A stretch of 64,000 nucleotides of DNA from Triplophysa rosa. Taxonomy: Eukaryota; Chordata; Actinopteri; Cypriniformes; Nemacheilidae. The stretch is taken from the NCBI RefSeq assembly GCF_024868665.1, contig NC_079913.1, positions 3,360,951 to 3,424,950 of the forward strand, in the 5' to 3' direction. Positions 1 through 12,452 of this stretch are shown one piece after another; within the stretch, counting starts at the first letter, position 1; every line of letters starts with the position of its first letter. The notes beneath the pieces were generated by a model. That model had not been told where the DNA came from, ran no database searches, and saw only the letters and a program-made list of their open reading frames with translations. Position numbers and translations under genes: made by a program.

Positions 1-1687
1 ACTTTGCACAACTTACAATACTGTAGATCTAATACAAGTTCTGTCATCATTTCGTGGAGCTCAACTCTCTCCCCTCCTGCTGTAAGCCAGGCAAATATTC
101 ATAATATCAGAAAACACAGATGTTGTATTGTAAGTTTGAACTCTTAGCTTCATATTTTTAGGGTAGCCATGTACCTTACATAACAATTTGCATAACCCCA
201 CCCACTCCTCGAAAGCCTCTCCCTATATTTTGGTGCATGGAAAGTGTTTATACCATTACTAATATGAAAGTATTAAAGAAAATCCATCATCGGGTCTATA
301 CAGAATGGTCTGTGTGTTCTCTATAACCTATAAGCTTAGAAATCAAGGCAGAGAGATGAACTCCATAAACAATGTTTATTAACAAATTCATATTTTTTAC
401 AACTAATTAGTGACTTCAAGCCCGGCATTTGCATATTTATATATTAATATGGAAATAGGCCAGCCGCATCACTCACAAAGCAAATGTCATGTTTTCTTGT
501 TTTCATCTCTTTCATTAGTGCCTTCCTTTCACTTGAATGGCTAGAGTAGCTCGATGCATACATAAGTTCCACCGCAGGCTCGAGAAATGTAATTAAAATA
601 TGTGGGTGGAAACTTTCCGCCGGCCAGAGGTTGAAAACTTTCCTTCATTGGAAACGTTAGCCACGTTGCACGAATCGCAGAATAGCGCTGGACGTAATTA
701 CATTGTGACAAAATGATTTGATCTAATTTAACCGAATCCATGAAACTTTCACCAATTACGATTGACGCGCAAACATCATCGTGCATTTTAAAAAGGTGCC
801 TGCGTTTTCTGCACATTTGCTGTCGATTTGATATTTAAATGTAAATGATCCGGTGCGCCTGTGACTTTTACTGCTCGCCTTTAAAGATCTTTTTGTTCAG
901 AAAGTTCAAGATTGCTCTTGGTACAACAGGATACAAAATATATGAATCGAATTCTCTCATCTATCAGCATTTATAAATCTTCAGAATACCCCAGACCTCT
1001 TATAGTTTCATTGAACGGTTTGTTACTGCCATGTTGAGTAAGAGCGCATTCTTGCACTGTGTTGGCCAAGCATTCAGGTTCATGTGTTTCTAAGAATACC
1101 GAACAGCAGCCCTGACATTTCTAAATAGCCGGGTGTCAGATATTGCACCCTGGGTGTGCTGTCATAGTTTTTTTTTTGCAACACAGCTTGTCCAGACACA
1201 GAACAGAGAAGACATGCTTCACTTAACATGCAGCAGCGGTGGGTAGCACCAGAGGTCTTGGGAGGTTTGGGATTTGGGGGCCAGTTTGATTGACAGCGCT
1301 GAGCATGATGTTTGTCCACTGGTGTACAAGGAGTGTCTCTTAGGAGCGGACTGTAACTCGGCATGTAAACGCTCTCACTGCTTCTGTACTATGAGCTGTC
1401 GGTTTATAATCGAGGCTGGCTCATGTTGCTTCCGCTCGTTTTCGATAGAGCTGTGGATATTATTGTGGTTAATTGAATGGAAAGGGCTTTGCCACTTCTT
1501 TTTACGCGTGGGACTTTATTATTAGTGGCACTTGTTTAGACGAGCTTCGCTTTTACTGTTTCCCGATCTTGGGGTTAGGGATTTGAACAAAGGTATTCAA
1601 CTTAAATAGCTTGTGACTTGTCCTGCACTTCTTGTTCTTCTCCTCTCGCCTAAATTATGCAGTTTTTCAAGGAGAGCGTTTTTTTAC
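1..1687. other. Unique non-coding stretch
   Basis: No coding region, RNA gene or repeat family that I recognise. The longest open frames are under 100 codons, start at arbitrary ATGs, overlap one another on both strands and show no domain. The part around 560-850 is described separately as a possible regulatory block. Confidence 0.6.
560..850. promoter_or_regulatory. Possible conserved regulatory block
   Basis: This roughly 290-bp block is not repeated elsewhere in the window. It holds several homeodomain-type cores (TAATTAAAAT, GTAATTACA, CTAATTTA, CCAATTAC) mixed with GC-containing, CpG-retaining sequence, unlike the AT-rich background. That composition is typical of vertebrate conserved non-coding enhancers. 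I infer function from composition only; no alignment was possible. Confidence 0.22.
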
Positions 1688-2088
1688 TTAAAGGGACACT
1701 TCACCCAAAAATGACAATTCTGTCATCTTTTACTCCCCTTCGAGTTGTTCCAAATCTGTAAAAAAAAATTGTTCTGATGAACATAGAGGAAGATATTTGG
1801 AAGAATGCTTATAACCAGACAGATTTTGCCCCCCATTGACTCCCATAGTAGGAAAAATGACAGAACTGTTTGCTGTCCTACATTCTTCAAAATGTCTTCT
1901 TTTGTGTTCAACAGTAATTTTTCCTACTATGGGAGTCAATGGGGGGCAAAATCTGTCTGGTTATAAGCATTCTTCCAAATATCTTCCTCTGTGTTCATCA
2001 AAACAAAGACATTTATACACATTTGGAACAACTGGAAGGAAAGTAAATGATGACAGAATTTTCATTTTTGGGTGAAGTATCCCTTTAA
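1688..2088. mobile_element. TTAA-bounded palindromic MITE (Angel-like)
   Basis: The element begins and ends in TTAA. Its terminal inverted repeats of about 19 bp (TTAAAGGGAYACTTCACCC) differ at one base. The interior is also palindromic: the segment with CCCATTGACTCCCATAGTAG returns in reverse complement on the other side of a short centre, so the whole element can fold into one long hairpin. This matches the teleost TTAA-target MITEs known as Angel, which are non-autonomous and mobilised by a TTAA-specific transposase (piggyBac- or Kolobok-type). Short open frames inside it are incidental. It is the same subfamily as the copy at 53352. Confidence 0.85.
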
Positions 2089-3814
2089 CAACCAGCCTGA
2101 CAATGCAATCGTCCAGAACACCATTGCACTGACCATGGAACTATACACACCTTTCTTTCTCAGTTTTGCATTGCGAGAGTTCTTGAAATTGTTGGTTAGA
2201 CTTGAATTCCTTTAACTAGACGTCTCCCTCTCCTCCACCTCCTCATCCAGTCCCATCTCTCCAACAGAAAGCAAAACGTGTGTAGGAGCGTGTCACTGTC
2301 CTTCACGTTTAACCAGCACGTCTTTTCATGCATTATATGTGACTGGAACAACGGTTGCCATGGAAATGACGACGACCCTGAGGCTTTTTAGTCAATCTTT
2401 TCTTTTGCAGCCTGCTTGTGTTTGCGGGCTGTCGGTGGACTGGGGCCGCAAGATAACACGCAGTGTCAATGGCAGGAGTTGTGTCTGCGCTGTGATACAC
2501 CGCCGGGAACGCTCAATGCCGTAATCACGACACATGCGCTGCGCCCGTCACACCAAGAAAATGGCTCGGCCGTGATGAACGGAGAGCTAATGACATATTT
2601 ATTGAACACAAACGCCATTCCAGGTTCGGCCCCCACACAGCAGCAGATTTTGGGTCTTATCGGGAAAAAATGCAATTCATTTGAGTCCCGTCCATAATTA
2701 TGCAATATTGACATTGGTCTCATAGCTCATTATGTACTCTGGCGGAGAGGGATTTACTGTGTTGCTTATTGCAGTTATTGTCCATTATTGCGATTTACAT
2801 CTGATGGCCTCCTGTAATTAAAATGATCATATTTGCATAAGCATAAAAACTATTGTTTATTGTCTGCCCTTTAATGAAGACCCCCCTCATTTGCATGTGT
2901 ATTTTCTCTTTGTTCTACAAATGCACCACTAAACCTCTCCAAATCTTTTTTGGAGGAAAGGCCAAATCCCCGGAGCGTTTCGGTGATATTAATGGACGCT
3001 GTTGGTTGTTTTTGGACGGTAGTGGAAACGCACATGATTGGCGCTGTGAAGCTGTGGGTTTCTCCATATTGTGCTGGAGCACAAAAGAAAATAAATGGAT
3101 GGCGTTTCTTCACTACCTCCTGATGGTTTGGTGTTGTGCCTGTGGCGACGTGGAGCTCTATCAGGTATCCATATTGGCAATGTTAGTGACACACTGCTAC
3201 CTTTCTCTCTGGTTCAACATCTAACACTTCAGTTCAAATTCATGACTCCGAACTGCCACATAGCTAGTATTTTAAAGCGTCATGAGTTGGTGTATTTTAG
3301 GATACACAGATTTTTGGGTAACATGCATAATCACATTTATCCTTCAGGCAGTTACAGAAAGGAGAAAATCTTCCAGTACAGCGGGCGAGTCGACAGAGAT
3401 GTTATGTAAGCATTTCTCTGTTTTATTCAGATCTGAATAGTTTTGTAAAAATAGTTGTCTGTTTTTTAATGGATTCATAGATTATTTGTGCTTGGTGCAT
3501 CATGTTTAAAATAATATCATGTTGGCTTTTTTGAAGTTGTGATGTGAGTTGATGAGTTTTTTGTTGTTGTTCAAGTTGCTGTATTGATGAAGACTTAAGG
3601 CAACACTCCTTTGCCATTGAGCGAGAATGGCTTCAGAGCATTTGTCTGTAATAAATGCAAATAAATAATGTGCTATCAAGTGATGAATATCTCTGATTCA
3701 CAGCTGTGATCTTTGGACGTTCCACATGGACCAATTTTTTTCTGGTGGCAGCTGTAGTTTCATTTTTGTCCACATGCTTCAACCACAGTTAAACAGAACA
3801 CATTCACAGATGCC
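2089..3814. other. Unique non-coding stretch left of the duplication
   Basis: No gene or recognised repeat. It contains an AT-motif-rich block at about 2560-2870. The last bases (3781-3814) are the only sequence that leads into the first copy of the 12.5-kb duplication; the second copy lacks this left flank and starts directly after the n. Confidence 0.55.
2560..2870. promoter_or_regulatory. Possible conserved regulatory block
   Basis: The block contains an octamer-like word (ATTTGCAT), AATTATGCAAT, TAATTAAAATGATCATA and repeated CATTATTG/TTATTGC words within 300 bp, flanked by sequence that is not mobile-element derived. POU, SOX and homeodomain-type cores packed like this are common in developmental enhancers of vertebrates. 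Inference from motif content only. Confidence 0.22.
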
Positions 3815-6800
3815 CGTGCAAACAACTTTTTCATTGCATTGTGGCAGCCAAGCTGAACCGTAGCATTGATCCGACTTTATTCCCCTCTAAGGTAGGCCGC
3901 AAATACTATTTCACGTCTTTTGAGCAAATGAATACGTTGATTTCATTCAATATGGAAAGTGAGATTGATTGAACCCTTTGACAGGTGCTTAACTGCCCAA
4001 AAGTCAGAAACTCTGTGAGCAAAATTGTTCCAACACTCTGTGTGTACGGCATAGGCAAACAATAGCTAGTAGATTGTAATTATAAAAATATTGTGTTTTT
4101 GCATGTTTCATTTTGTAATGAATTACTAGACTAGAAATATCGGCTTCATCTGCTTCATCACCACAATATCAGAGACAATTTAAAAGGGTAAAATAAAGCA
4201 GACCTCATTCATAAACAATCAATACACTATTTCTATTTCTTCCATAATGACATTTAACAATAAGTCTATAAAATGAACTAAGAGGTCATACCAGACTAGT
4301 TTCCATGAAAAATCAGCTGTATTGATTGTGGGTTTTTTCTAGATGTTGAAAATTCAGCTCAGAAAGACAATTTCCCTGGTCTGCAGGAATCCTTCAATCA
4401 AATATCTTGGTATTGCTCAGTATTTTCTGAGAGCCATTGCAAAATCATTCGACTCATTTGTTAGGCTTTTATAAACCACGTAGGCTCAAGAAATTGCTGT
4501 CTCGAGTCTTCTTGTTAGGCGTCTCAGATGTTTTCCTCCATCTCTTTAATATCCCTGCATTTGAAGATCCAACTGTAATTTTGTGAGGCCCATCATTTCA
4601 TAGAATCACTTTACCATTGAAGTCCAAGTAATTTCTCAATCTGCTAAATAAATAAATTCAACGTCTCTCTGCTTTAATGTGTAATACCGGCCCGATAGAT
4701 CCAATGCAAGTGTCACTTTCTAGAATCAATTGCCAATTTCAGATGCCGTGAAAAGCTCTCTTCAACTGCCACACGCTTTTTGCTCTACATTAAAACAGCC
4801 GACCCTTTCACTTAGTGTGCTAGAATCAGTGTACAATATGGATTTATGTTTTTGATCTTTTTTGCAAGACTCTGAGATCTGTATGCATCATAATTGAAGA
4901 ACTACATCGGATATGAAGCAAATAACCCCCACCGAGGCACCCTCCTGGAATTTCTGTTTGCATTACCAGCCGAGGTGGAGATGAGAAGTGAGACACTTTG
5001 ACACCTCCATCCCACTCTGCGCTTTCAAGCTTCAAGGTTTATTCATCGTTAAATGTAAATGAAACCGAATGCGGAAGCGCAGGCAGGAAAAAAACATGAC
5101 TGTCTGAACAGTGCTACAAAAAGAGCAATGGCTTCCTTCCTTCCAGAAAATGACTCATGAAGTGCCTTGGCTTTCTTTAATTGGCATTGACAGAAGGGAA
5201 AAAGATGACAGGAGAAGCGGGGTCTCATGAGAAGCCACCTTCTCTAGCAGGCATGCCACCCTCAGGCTGTCAATCCCACAATCCTCGGGAGGCATCTCAC
5301 GGGCGGCAGCTGAGCGGTGTTCCCCGACTGAGCTGCACCTTTCTGTCTTTTTGCCAGAAAAGCTTACTAATGCACACACGTGCACAGCATACACATTTAT
5401 TCCTCTGGGAATGACTGGCTTCAACTTCGTTCCCGTATTGCAGTGAACAGCGAACACCTTCTGGGTGTGCGGTATCACGGAGTGGACTTATTAGGAAGTT
5501 GGGAAGCGCGTCCCCCCGAGCTCGCACACACTACAGTTGTAAATGACTGGGAGATTTGTTAAGCAGGAAATCAATATCCGGTTCAGGGATGTCAAATCAA
5601 ATTGTCATTTCTCCATTCCCAATTCCTTTTGATTTCGCAGGCTACAAGATTTGAACTGACAGCCGTGGGGGGGAAATCTTTTGTGTTTTCTTCAGGTATC
5701 CAAGATTGTGATAGTGAGGAATGACGTACTTCATTCTCTTTTGGTCTTACAGTGCTTGGTGCTACAGCGCCAAAATACAGAAAACAAGTTCTTTAACGGT
5801 GTACTGTTGAGGCACAAGAGATGTTTGCTGGGAGATGTGTACAGTATGTGTAGGACAGGTGCTGAATCTCTTTTCTATCATTATTTCTCGCTGTCATTTT
5901 AATCATTGATCTGTTCAAACGTTTTTGTTAAGTTGGGTTTACTGTCTCTTTAAAATGTACAGTTTGCAGATTACATACGGAAAATCTGATTGGCTGGTTT
6001 AATGCGATTTCTGGGACTTGTTGCAGAGGTTGTTTTAGTCCGCTTGATGAACAAAATTGTGTTTAGAGGATCTTGCATTTAAAAACTTTAAACTAAGGGT
6101 TCATGAAGATTTAAGGAGCGTTTTTTCATAACTCTAGAGTTGTCAGTTGAGAATCTAGTTGTCATTATGGCTTGATTGTCTTTATTTATGTTTAGGGCTG
6201 AAGTGTCAACCCCTCAAGATGGTCATTCAAGTCGACCCAAATCCAGGTACCGGCACAAAAACATTCAACGCTTCTCAATGTACTAAATTGAAAGTATGGA
6301 TGTATAAATCTTCTTTTCCTCTTCGTTCTTTCATCATTATACTTTCAAATACGCAACATTGTCAGACATGCCGCAGGTGGTTTTTAGTATGTATTGTTGT
6401 TGTTCCCATCGAGACGTTTTGCTATAATAGAAGTGTAAAGGAAAGCTTATCAGTTCATTGGGTTGTGATTATGTTATATGTTATATCATTCTATTCATTT
6501 CCTTTTTAGGAAAGGCACAGAGAGGAGAATTAATGAAGTGAGTGGATTCTTGTTTCTAACACAGCACTGTTATCTCCTGAACATTAATGACGTAAACAGG
6601 TAGTTTCTTGTCGAATAATTTTGAAGATGAGAATTTCAATTCCCTTCTCAGGAGCCGTACCGATCTGTATTTATCTAATAACGTGAATAAATCTGTTATA
6701 TCACTGATGTTGCTCTGAACCAACGGGTGCAGAGAGATCTGCGGTGTTTCTTAATGAACTCTTATCTTGTACAAGCCCTGAAACAAAAGATTTGCTTTCC

Positions 6801-9237
6801 GTTGATCGGAGCTGTAGAGATTCTGAATGAACCCTGATGTGGGAGATGTTCATGCGCCACGGTGTAATTCAGATGGGTGAAAAGAGCACATTTCGGTTTA
6901 AGCAATTAGCCCTATAAAGTTTATTGACAATGACTGCTCTACTGAAGTGTTTTCCTGGAGGTTTTTATATTGAGACGCTTTTATTTGACCACAGAATTGC
7001 ATGGCTGTGTGGATTACATATTGTGTATTAAGTCTTTATCTTCTTGGGGGTTTTTTGTATGACGATTGGTTTATCTCTTTTACTTTGAAAGGAGTGGTTA
7101 ACCTTTAAGATAAATAACACAAGATTTGACAGGTGCCATGAATCATAAATAACTGTGTTGGAGGATCGATTGGCTTTATATTTCCTCTTTGGAATAAAGT
7201 TTGGAACTGTTTGAATTCAGGCAAGGTAAGAGGTCACCGGGTCATAGTCGACAGATTTCCACATTTTACTCACTGCTATTTTGACTCCCGACTCTTCTCA
7301 TGTATTTAAATGTTTGCGCAGGTTTTCCGCCCACAGCGGTCGGTGTCTCGGGGTGAAGGAGGGGCAGCGATGTGATGAATGGACGGTGGAATGAAGCTGG
7401 ACATTTAAGATTGCCGCAATCTGTTCAGTCTCTGCAGCGTCTTCATCAGAAGATCCTCCCGTAATTGAATGTTCATCAGTTTGCAGAAACAGGTGTCTTC
7501 ATTTGCTTTTGCATGTTTCATGATATTATAAGTAAAGATAAGCAATAATGAAAGACATGCAAATTTGCCTTTTTCAAGAGGAAACATTTTCCAAGAATAA
7601 AAAGTGTATAGCAGTTTTTTTGAGAATAGCACTAGTTTCCTTCAAGATAATCCAGTTTTAGGCAATCGTGACTTATTTTTCTAGTGATCAATTTATCAAT
7701 GTTCTTTTGAAAACAATTAATTGATCATTAATGAATCGAATCATTTTCCATTGCAGTATGTATAGAAGGAATTGAATGTTGTTCATGAAGAAACTATAAA
7801 ACGGTGAGTTTTGGTCCTTAACGTATTTACTGAGCTACTATGTATTTCACTGCAAAGCCCCCATAGCCGATTTTTTGTTGCATAACAACATTCTGTTACT
7901 ATTTATTATTATTGTCAGCCTTCTTATTTAATGATCTGCTTTACATAATGCTTTTAAGCCATTGCTATATTCGCAATATGGCATAACCCCTTGTACATTA
8001 CTGCTTTCGGCTAATTTCTTCCAGCCGTAACAGAGAGTAAATGAGAAAATTATCTGCAATATTCTTTGATGAGGTACATTGTTGTGCATTGAACTTTTGA
8101 AAGGTGACGGGACCAACATAATACAACATTTCTTTAATGACTAACAAGATTGGAGATTCAATAAATGTCTGCGTTATATTAAACTAAGAATGAGGACTGG
8201 CTCATACAGAACACCCACATATTTACAACTCACCGGCTCAGCACACTGTTTATATTGTAAATGAAACACTAATTCTTTCTTTTAAGAAGGCCGGAAAACC
8301 ACAGTCTCTTAATGCAACATGTGCACAACCCATGGCTCTTGAGAAGTAAAAGAAGTATTGTGTTGTAATGGCAGCCAATTAATTTTCTTTTCAGGTCAAA
8401 TCCTTGATTACTTCAATGAAATGTTTGTAATCTTAATAAAGCTCTCGTGTTCTGAATGTCCACAGCACACCGCTTCCAATGCGTGTTAATTTCTTTCGCC
8501 GCAGTAGAAACCACGCTCACCTTTGCCTTGATGTGTGCTCAAAGCCTACCAGATTAAACTCTCTGAAATGTATTGTTTCACCTTCCCCTTAAACTATTGG
8601 AGAGATACATGAAACAAGTTATTAAGGTCATTCTTAAGCATAAAAAAGAACCTGTCAGTAAGCAATTTTATGCCTCTTTTCTCCTGACAGAGATACACGC
8701 TTGCTACGGCCCTGGTTTCTTTGAACACTTGAAAGTGTGCTCGTACAGAGTTTACAGAACCCCTTGGATGTGTTGACAGTTTGCCCTTGTTCTTTTTTCA
8801 GAAGCGGTCGGGGTCGTTATGATAAAGAGATGAGACTTTAGAAGAAGTGGAGGTCAGTTCGTCCTTTCTTTCTAATAGCCGTTACCGGTGGGTCTTGTTG
8901 TGCGAGATCTCTCTCTACTGTTAAGCAGTTGTTACTCCAGACAGTGTCAGAATAATAACTCTTTAGTTATTTAAACGCAATAACAGTATTGATGTACTCT
9001 TTAAAATAATCCTTTATCAGTCATCTCACACAGCCAGACTTTTGATTGTTGACATGAAGTTTATTCTGCTTAAAAATTACACACCATGCAATTTATGACA
9101 AAACCATCGATTATCTTGAGACAGTGTGGTGCCTTGTAAATACAACTTTCTTTTTAGGCTGGACTGTTAACTCTGATATTCAGACGCTGTTAAGCTACAC
9201 AATCAGATTGGAACAGGCACTTTCAGAAAATCAACGA

Positions 9238-9351
9238 TGGTTTTACTACAAATGACACCAAAATCATGGTAACTGTATCATGGTAAATGCAAATTATAAT
9301 ACCAAAATTGTTGAAAAACAAGGTTACTACACTTTTACTGTAGTAAAACCA
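9238..9351. repeat. Short inverted-end repeat (copy 1)
   Basis: The segment is bounded by a perfect 13-bp inverted repeat (TGGTTTTACTACA and TGTAGTAAAACCA) and holds CATGGTAA and ACTGTAGTAAAACC words. The same TACTATAGTAA/ACCATGGT vocabulary occurs inside the hAT-type elements at 54707 and 58685, so this is probably a remnant of a related fish DNA element. No target-site duplication was identified. Confidence 0.45.
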
Positions 9352-11218
9352 CGGTTAATTTTCATTATAGATGGCTACCTTTCCACAATATCAGGATGTT
9401 TTAGAGTCGTATGTGTTGTGATTTTGAAGTATTAAAAAGCAGCGAGCTGAACATACAGAGCTGAAATATAGCGGTGCCAAATGAACAGATGCTTCTTTGA
9501 GTGGGTGAGAAATGAGAGAAGAAATTTTTATTGCCCAGAAAATGTTTCTTATCAAAATGTTGAGAATTGTCTCTATTTTGAGGCTAATACAGTGCTGACT
9601 CTTCTCAAAGCGCCGTTCAGAACCTGAGCTTCAGAGTAATTTAATGACAGCCCAGCTGCCAAAATTACAAATGATGGTGCTTCACTAGGCTAATGTGCCG
9701 GTTGTCTGGCGGACCACAGGAACGGTCACTTGGATTCCGCATAATGTATTATATCTTCTCTGCATCTTTTTTGTGTCATTCAAAAAGTGAAATGTAAATT
9801 GCCGCCTCTATTGACGTGTCGCTTAAAGGTTGCCGATTAATTTGAGAGCCTGAATGATTATAAGTTAGCTTAAGAGTTGGCTTGTTTGCATTTCCTGTTT
9901 TTGCCGGTGGTGCAGATTGTCTGTTTTTCTTGGAAGCACCTGAGGGAACGCAGTGCAGGTGGGCCTTTATCAGCACGCAGTATAGTATTGTGCAGTAATC
10001 AGGCCTGGCCAGTGCTAATGATGAATGAAAATAAGCATAATAATGCCTGAATAAGCAGCACAATAGCCCTTCGCTACCTCTACAAGTGTATTGTGTACGG
10101 CAAATTAAAATGATGGGAAAAAACAGCTCTACAAAAGCTCATTAGGAGCGTCTAATGAATATTGCGTCAGTGGTGTACTGGGAAGATACAAAGCCTATAC
10201 AAAGAAATAGGACCAATGTTGATTTTTGTGAATCACACAGTGAATGTTAAGAGATTTACTGATAATGGAAGTAAACAAATGTCAGATGGAGCTGTACTTA
10301 CCAGTCATTGACAAATGATTGAACAGCACAGATTGCATAAAGACATTTTGTATGACACTGGAAATGAATTAATTAGGGTGTTTTTAGAGCCATTAAGAGT
10401 AAAGAGCAGGTTGGTGAGTTTTACATTTGCGAAAACATGGGTTGTGGAAAACAACAGTTTCTGGTATGAGATTGTCTGATCCTGAGAAGTGGAGAGAAAA
10501 ACAAACACACATTTTGACAATTGAACTTTGTACTTTATAGAATGCTGAACTTTTCTTCATTGCACCTACATTTTGTAATTAAATGATGTGAATTTGGACT
10601 TGCATTACGTTTCTCCCCTACAGGGCATCGTGCCATTTTGACATCTTCCGCTCATCTTTACTGTAATGACGTCTACACAATTATTTGACCCTCTTGCTGA
10701 ATACATCACTGATTATCTAAACAAAAAACACAGCACTTCAGGAGCATATAAAAAAACAACTGGAGGTGCAGCGTGTCAGTCTAATTGATTCTTTTCACCA
10801 TCGCAGAGAAAATCACTGTCGCAGGTATACCTACATGTCACCAGCTGTCAGGCGTTTCTAAACATGACTTTGTCACTAACTGCCTCCTTATGAACGCTTT
10901 GAGAGGAGCAATAGAGGTTTGATGTATGTGTGGAGATTTACCAGGGGTCCAATATTTGCTGTCAGCTTTTTATCTGTCAGTCAGACGTGTGCCTTGTCTC
11001 ACGAAAACATGCCATGAGTCATGTGTCACCGCAACGTTCGGAGGGAAAAATAAGAAATTCTATTTTTAGGGCCATTCAAATGTTTTGTACACATTGTTTA
11101 CATGTCAATTTTTACATTTTATAATTCCCATTTTTCCCTTACAGTGATTTCTACTATAATAACTGTATTGTACTTTAATACAAATTGAATAAAAAAAACA
11201 TTGTAATATAATGTGACT

Positions 11219-11626
11219 TGCCCCTTACAGAATAGACACATGAATTTCACATGTTTTTTACATGTTTTTCGCATGTGATCACATGTATACAACATGTGTT
11301 TAACATGTGCGAAAAACACGTGTGATCACATGTGAAATGTGTGTTTTTGGAACATTTTGGTGTGAATTCCCAGGTGAAACCCATGGGATAACATGTAAAA
11401 ACCCATGGGATGACATGTGAAACATGTGGTGACGTGAAGAACATGTGATCACATGTGGAGACATGTCGCATATGTTATCCCATGGGTTTTTACATGTTAT
11501 CCCATGGGTTTCACGTGGGAATTCACATGGAATTCACACCAAAATGTTCCAAAAACACACATTTCACATGTGATCACATGTGTTTTTTGCACATGTGAAT
11601 TTCGTGTGTCTTTTCTGTAAGGGGCA
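11219..11626. mobile_element. E-box-rich palindromic MITE (copy 1)
   Basis: The ends are inverted repeats of about 36 bp with a few mismatches, starting TGCCCCTTACAGAA. Inside, the arms pair over most of their length (GGAACATTTTGGTGTGAATTC, CCCATGGGATAACATGTAAA and reverse complements), with one arm carrying about 70 extra bases. The sequence is made almost wholly of ACATGT, CACATG, TGATCACATG and CCCATGGG words. The size and the palindrome suggest a non-autonomous DNA transposon. I see no clear target-site duplication, and I do not recognise the family. Confidence 0.65.
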
Positions 11627-12346
11627 TAATGCTAATTAGAACGGGGCGTGAATAATTGGCATAATCGAAAATAATGTGCACTTTTTGTTATAGCGCTATT
11701 TTGTATTGTAGTGTAACATTTTGGAAGACCAGTTGTGAGCAAAACAACAATGTTTTCATATAGTTTTCATATCTTATAGTATAGGATATTTCATATGCAC
11801 TGCAAACCATAGAAAAGCCTGAGCAAAGCTGTGTTAGTGTTTGAATTTGAACATTGAGTCAGCTTGACTTGCTGAGCTCCTCAGAGATCACGATACAGTT
11901 AGTAACAAACTTTAAAAGCCATACACTTGATGTTAAAACTCAATTTCGTGGTGCAGCGTGTTGGATGAAATCTAATAACTGTTCTTTAAAGACCCAATGC
12001 ATATAAATAAACAGGAACCCATCCATTCCCTTCCATGTTATAGCCCCAGACAGTGTTCACAAACTGAATAAAAACATTGATCAGATGCCAACGGAGAGCA
12101 GACGTTTACTAATGATGTGTGGTTGATGTTACACACAAAGAAATACTTGCTTTGATATTGGATGCACAGGCACATACCCTAAGACAGTTTTGTAAGCATT
12201 GTAATATTGTTTCTTGGGAATTCTGTGCTTTTAATTGATTGTGAGTAACATATGTTAAGCAACTGAAAAAAATAAAAATGTCAGGGTATGTCAAAACTTC
12301 TCCAATGGCCCAAAACATAATAAAAATATAAGGCAATATACAGTAT

Positions 12347-12452
12347 ATTTGAAGTGGATCAAAACGGGTGATCAAAGTTGTCCTAAGACAAGAACAATAC
12401 CTGTTCTTGTCAAGGACAGCTTTGATTAACTTTTTTTTTATCCACTTCAAAT
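12347..12452. other. 106-nt long hairpin (copy 1)
   Basis: The outer stem pairs ATTTGAAGTGGAT with ATCCACTTCAAAT (13 of 13). After an internal loop of about 10 nt against a T-run, an inner stem of about 26 bp pairs GATCAAAGTTGTCCT.. with ..AAGGACAGCTTTGATT, closing on GACAAGAACA / TGTTCTTGTC around a five-base loop. The length suits a pre-miRNA-like hairpin. The near-perfect pairing and tiny loop would equally suit a very short MITE or a hairpin siRNA source. Transcription cannot be judged from sequence. Confidence 0.6.

Noticed and set aside
11219..11626. CRISPR-like array because of recurring ACATGT-type words
   Set aside because: The words are short, irregularly spaced and arranged as one large inverted repeat, and the genome is a vertebrate's.
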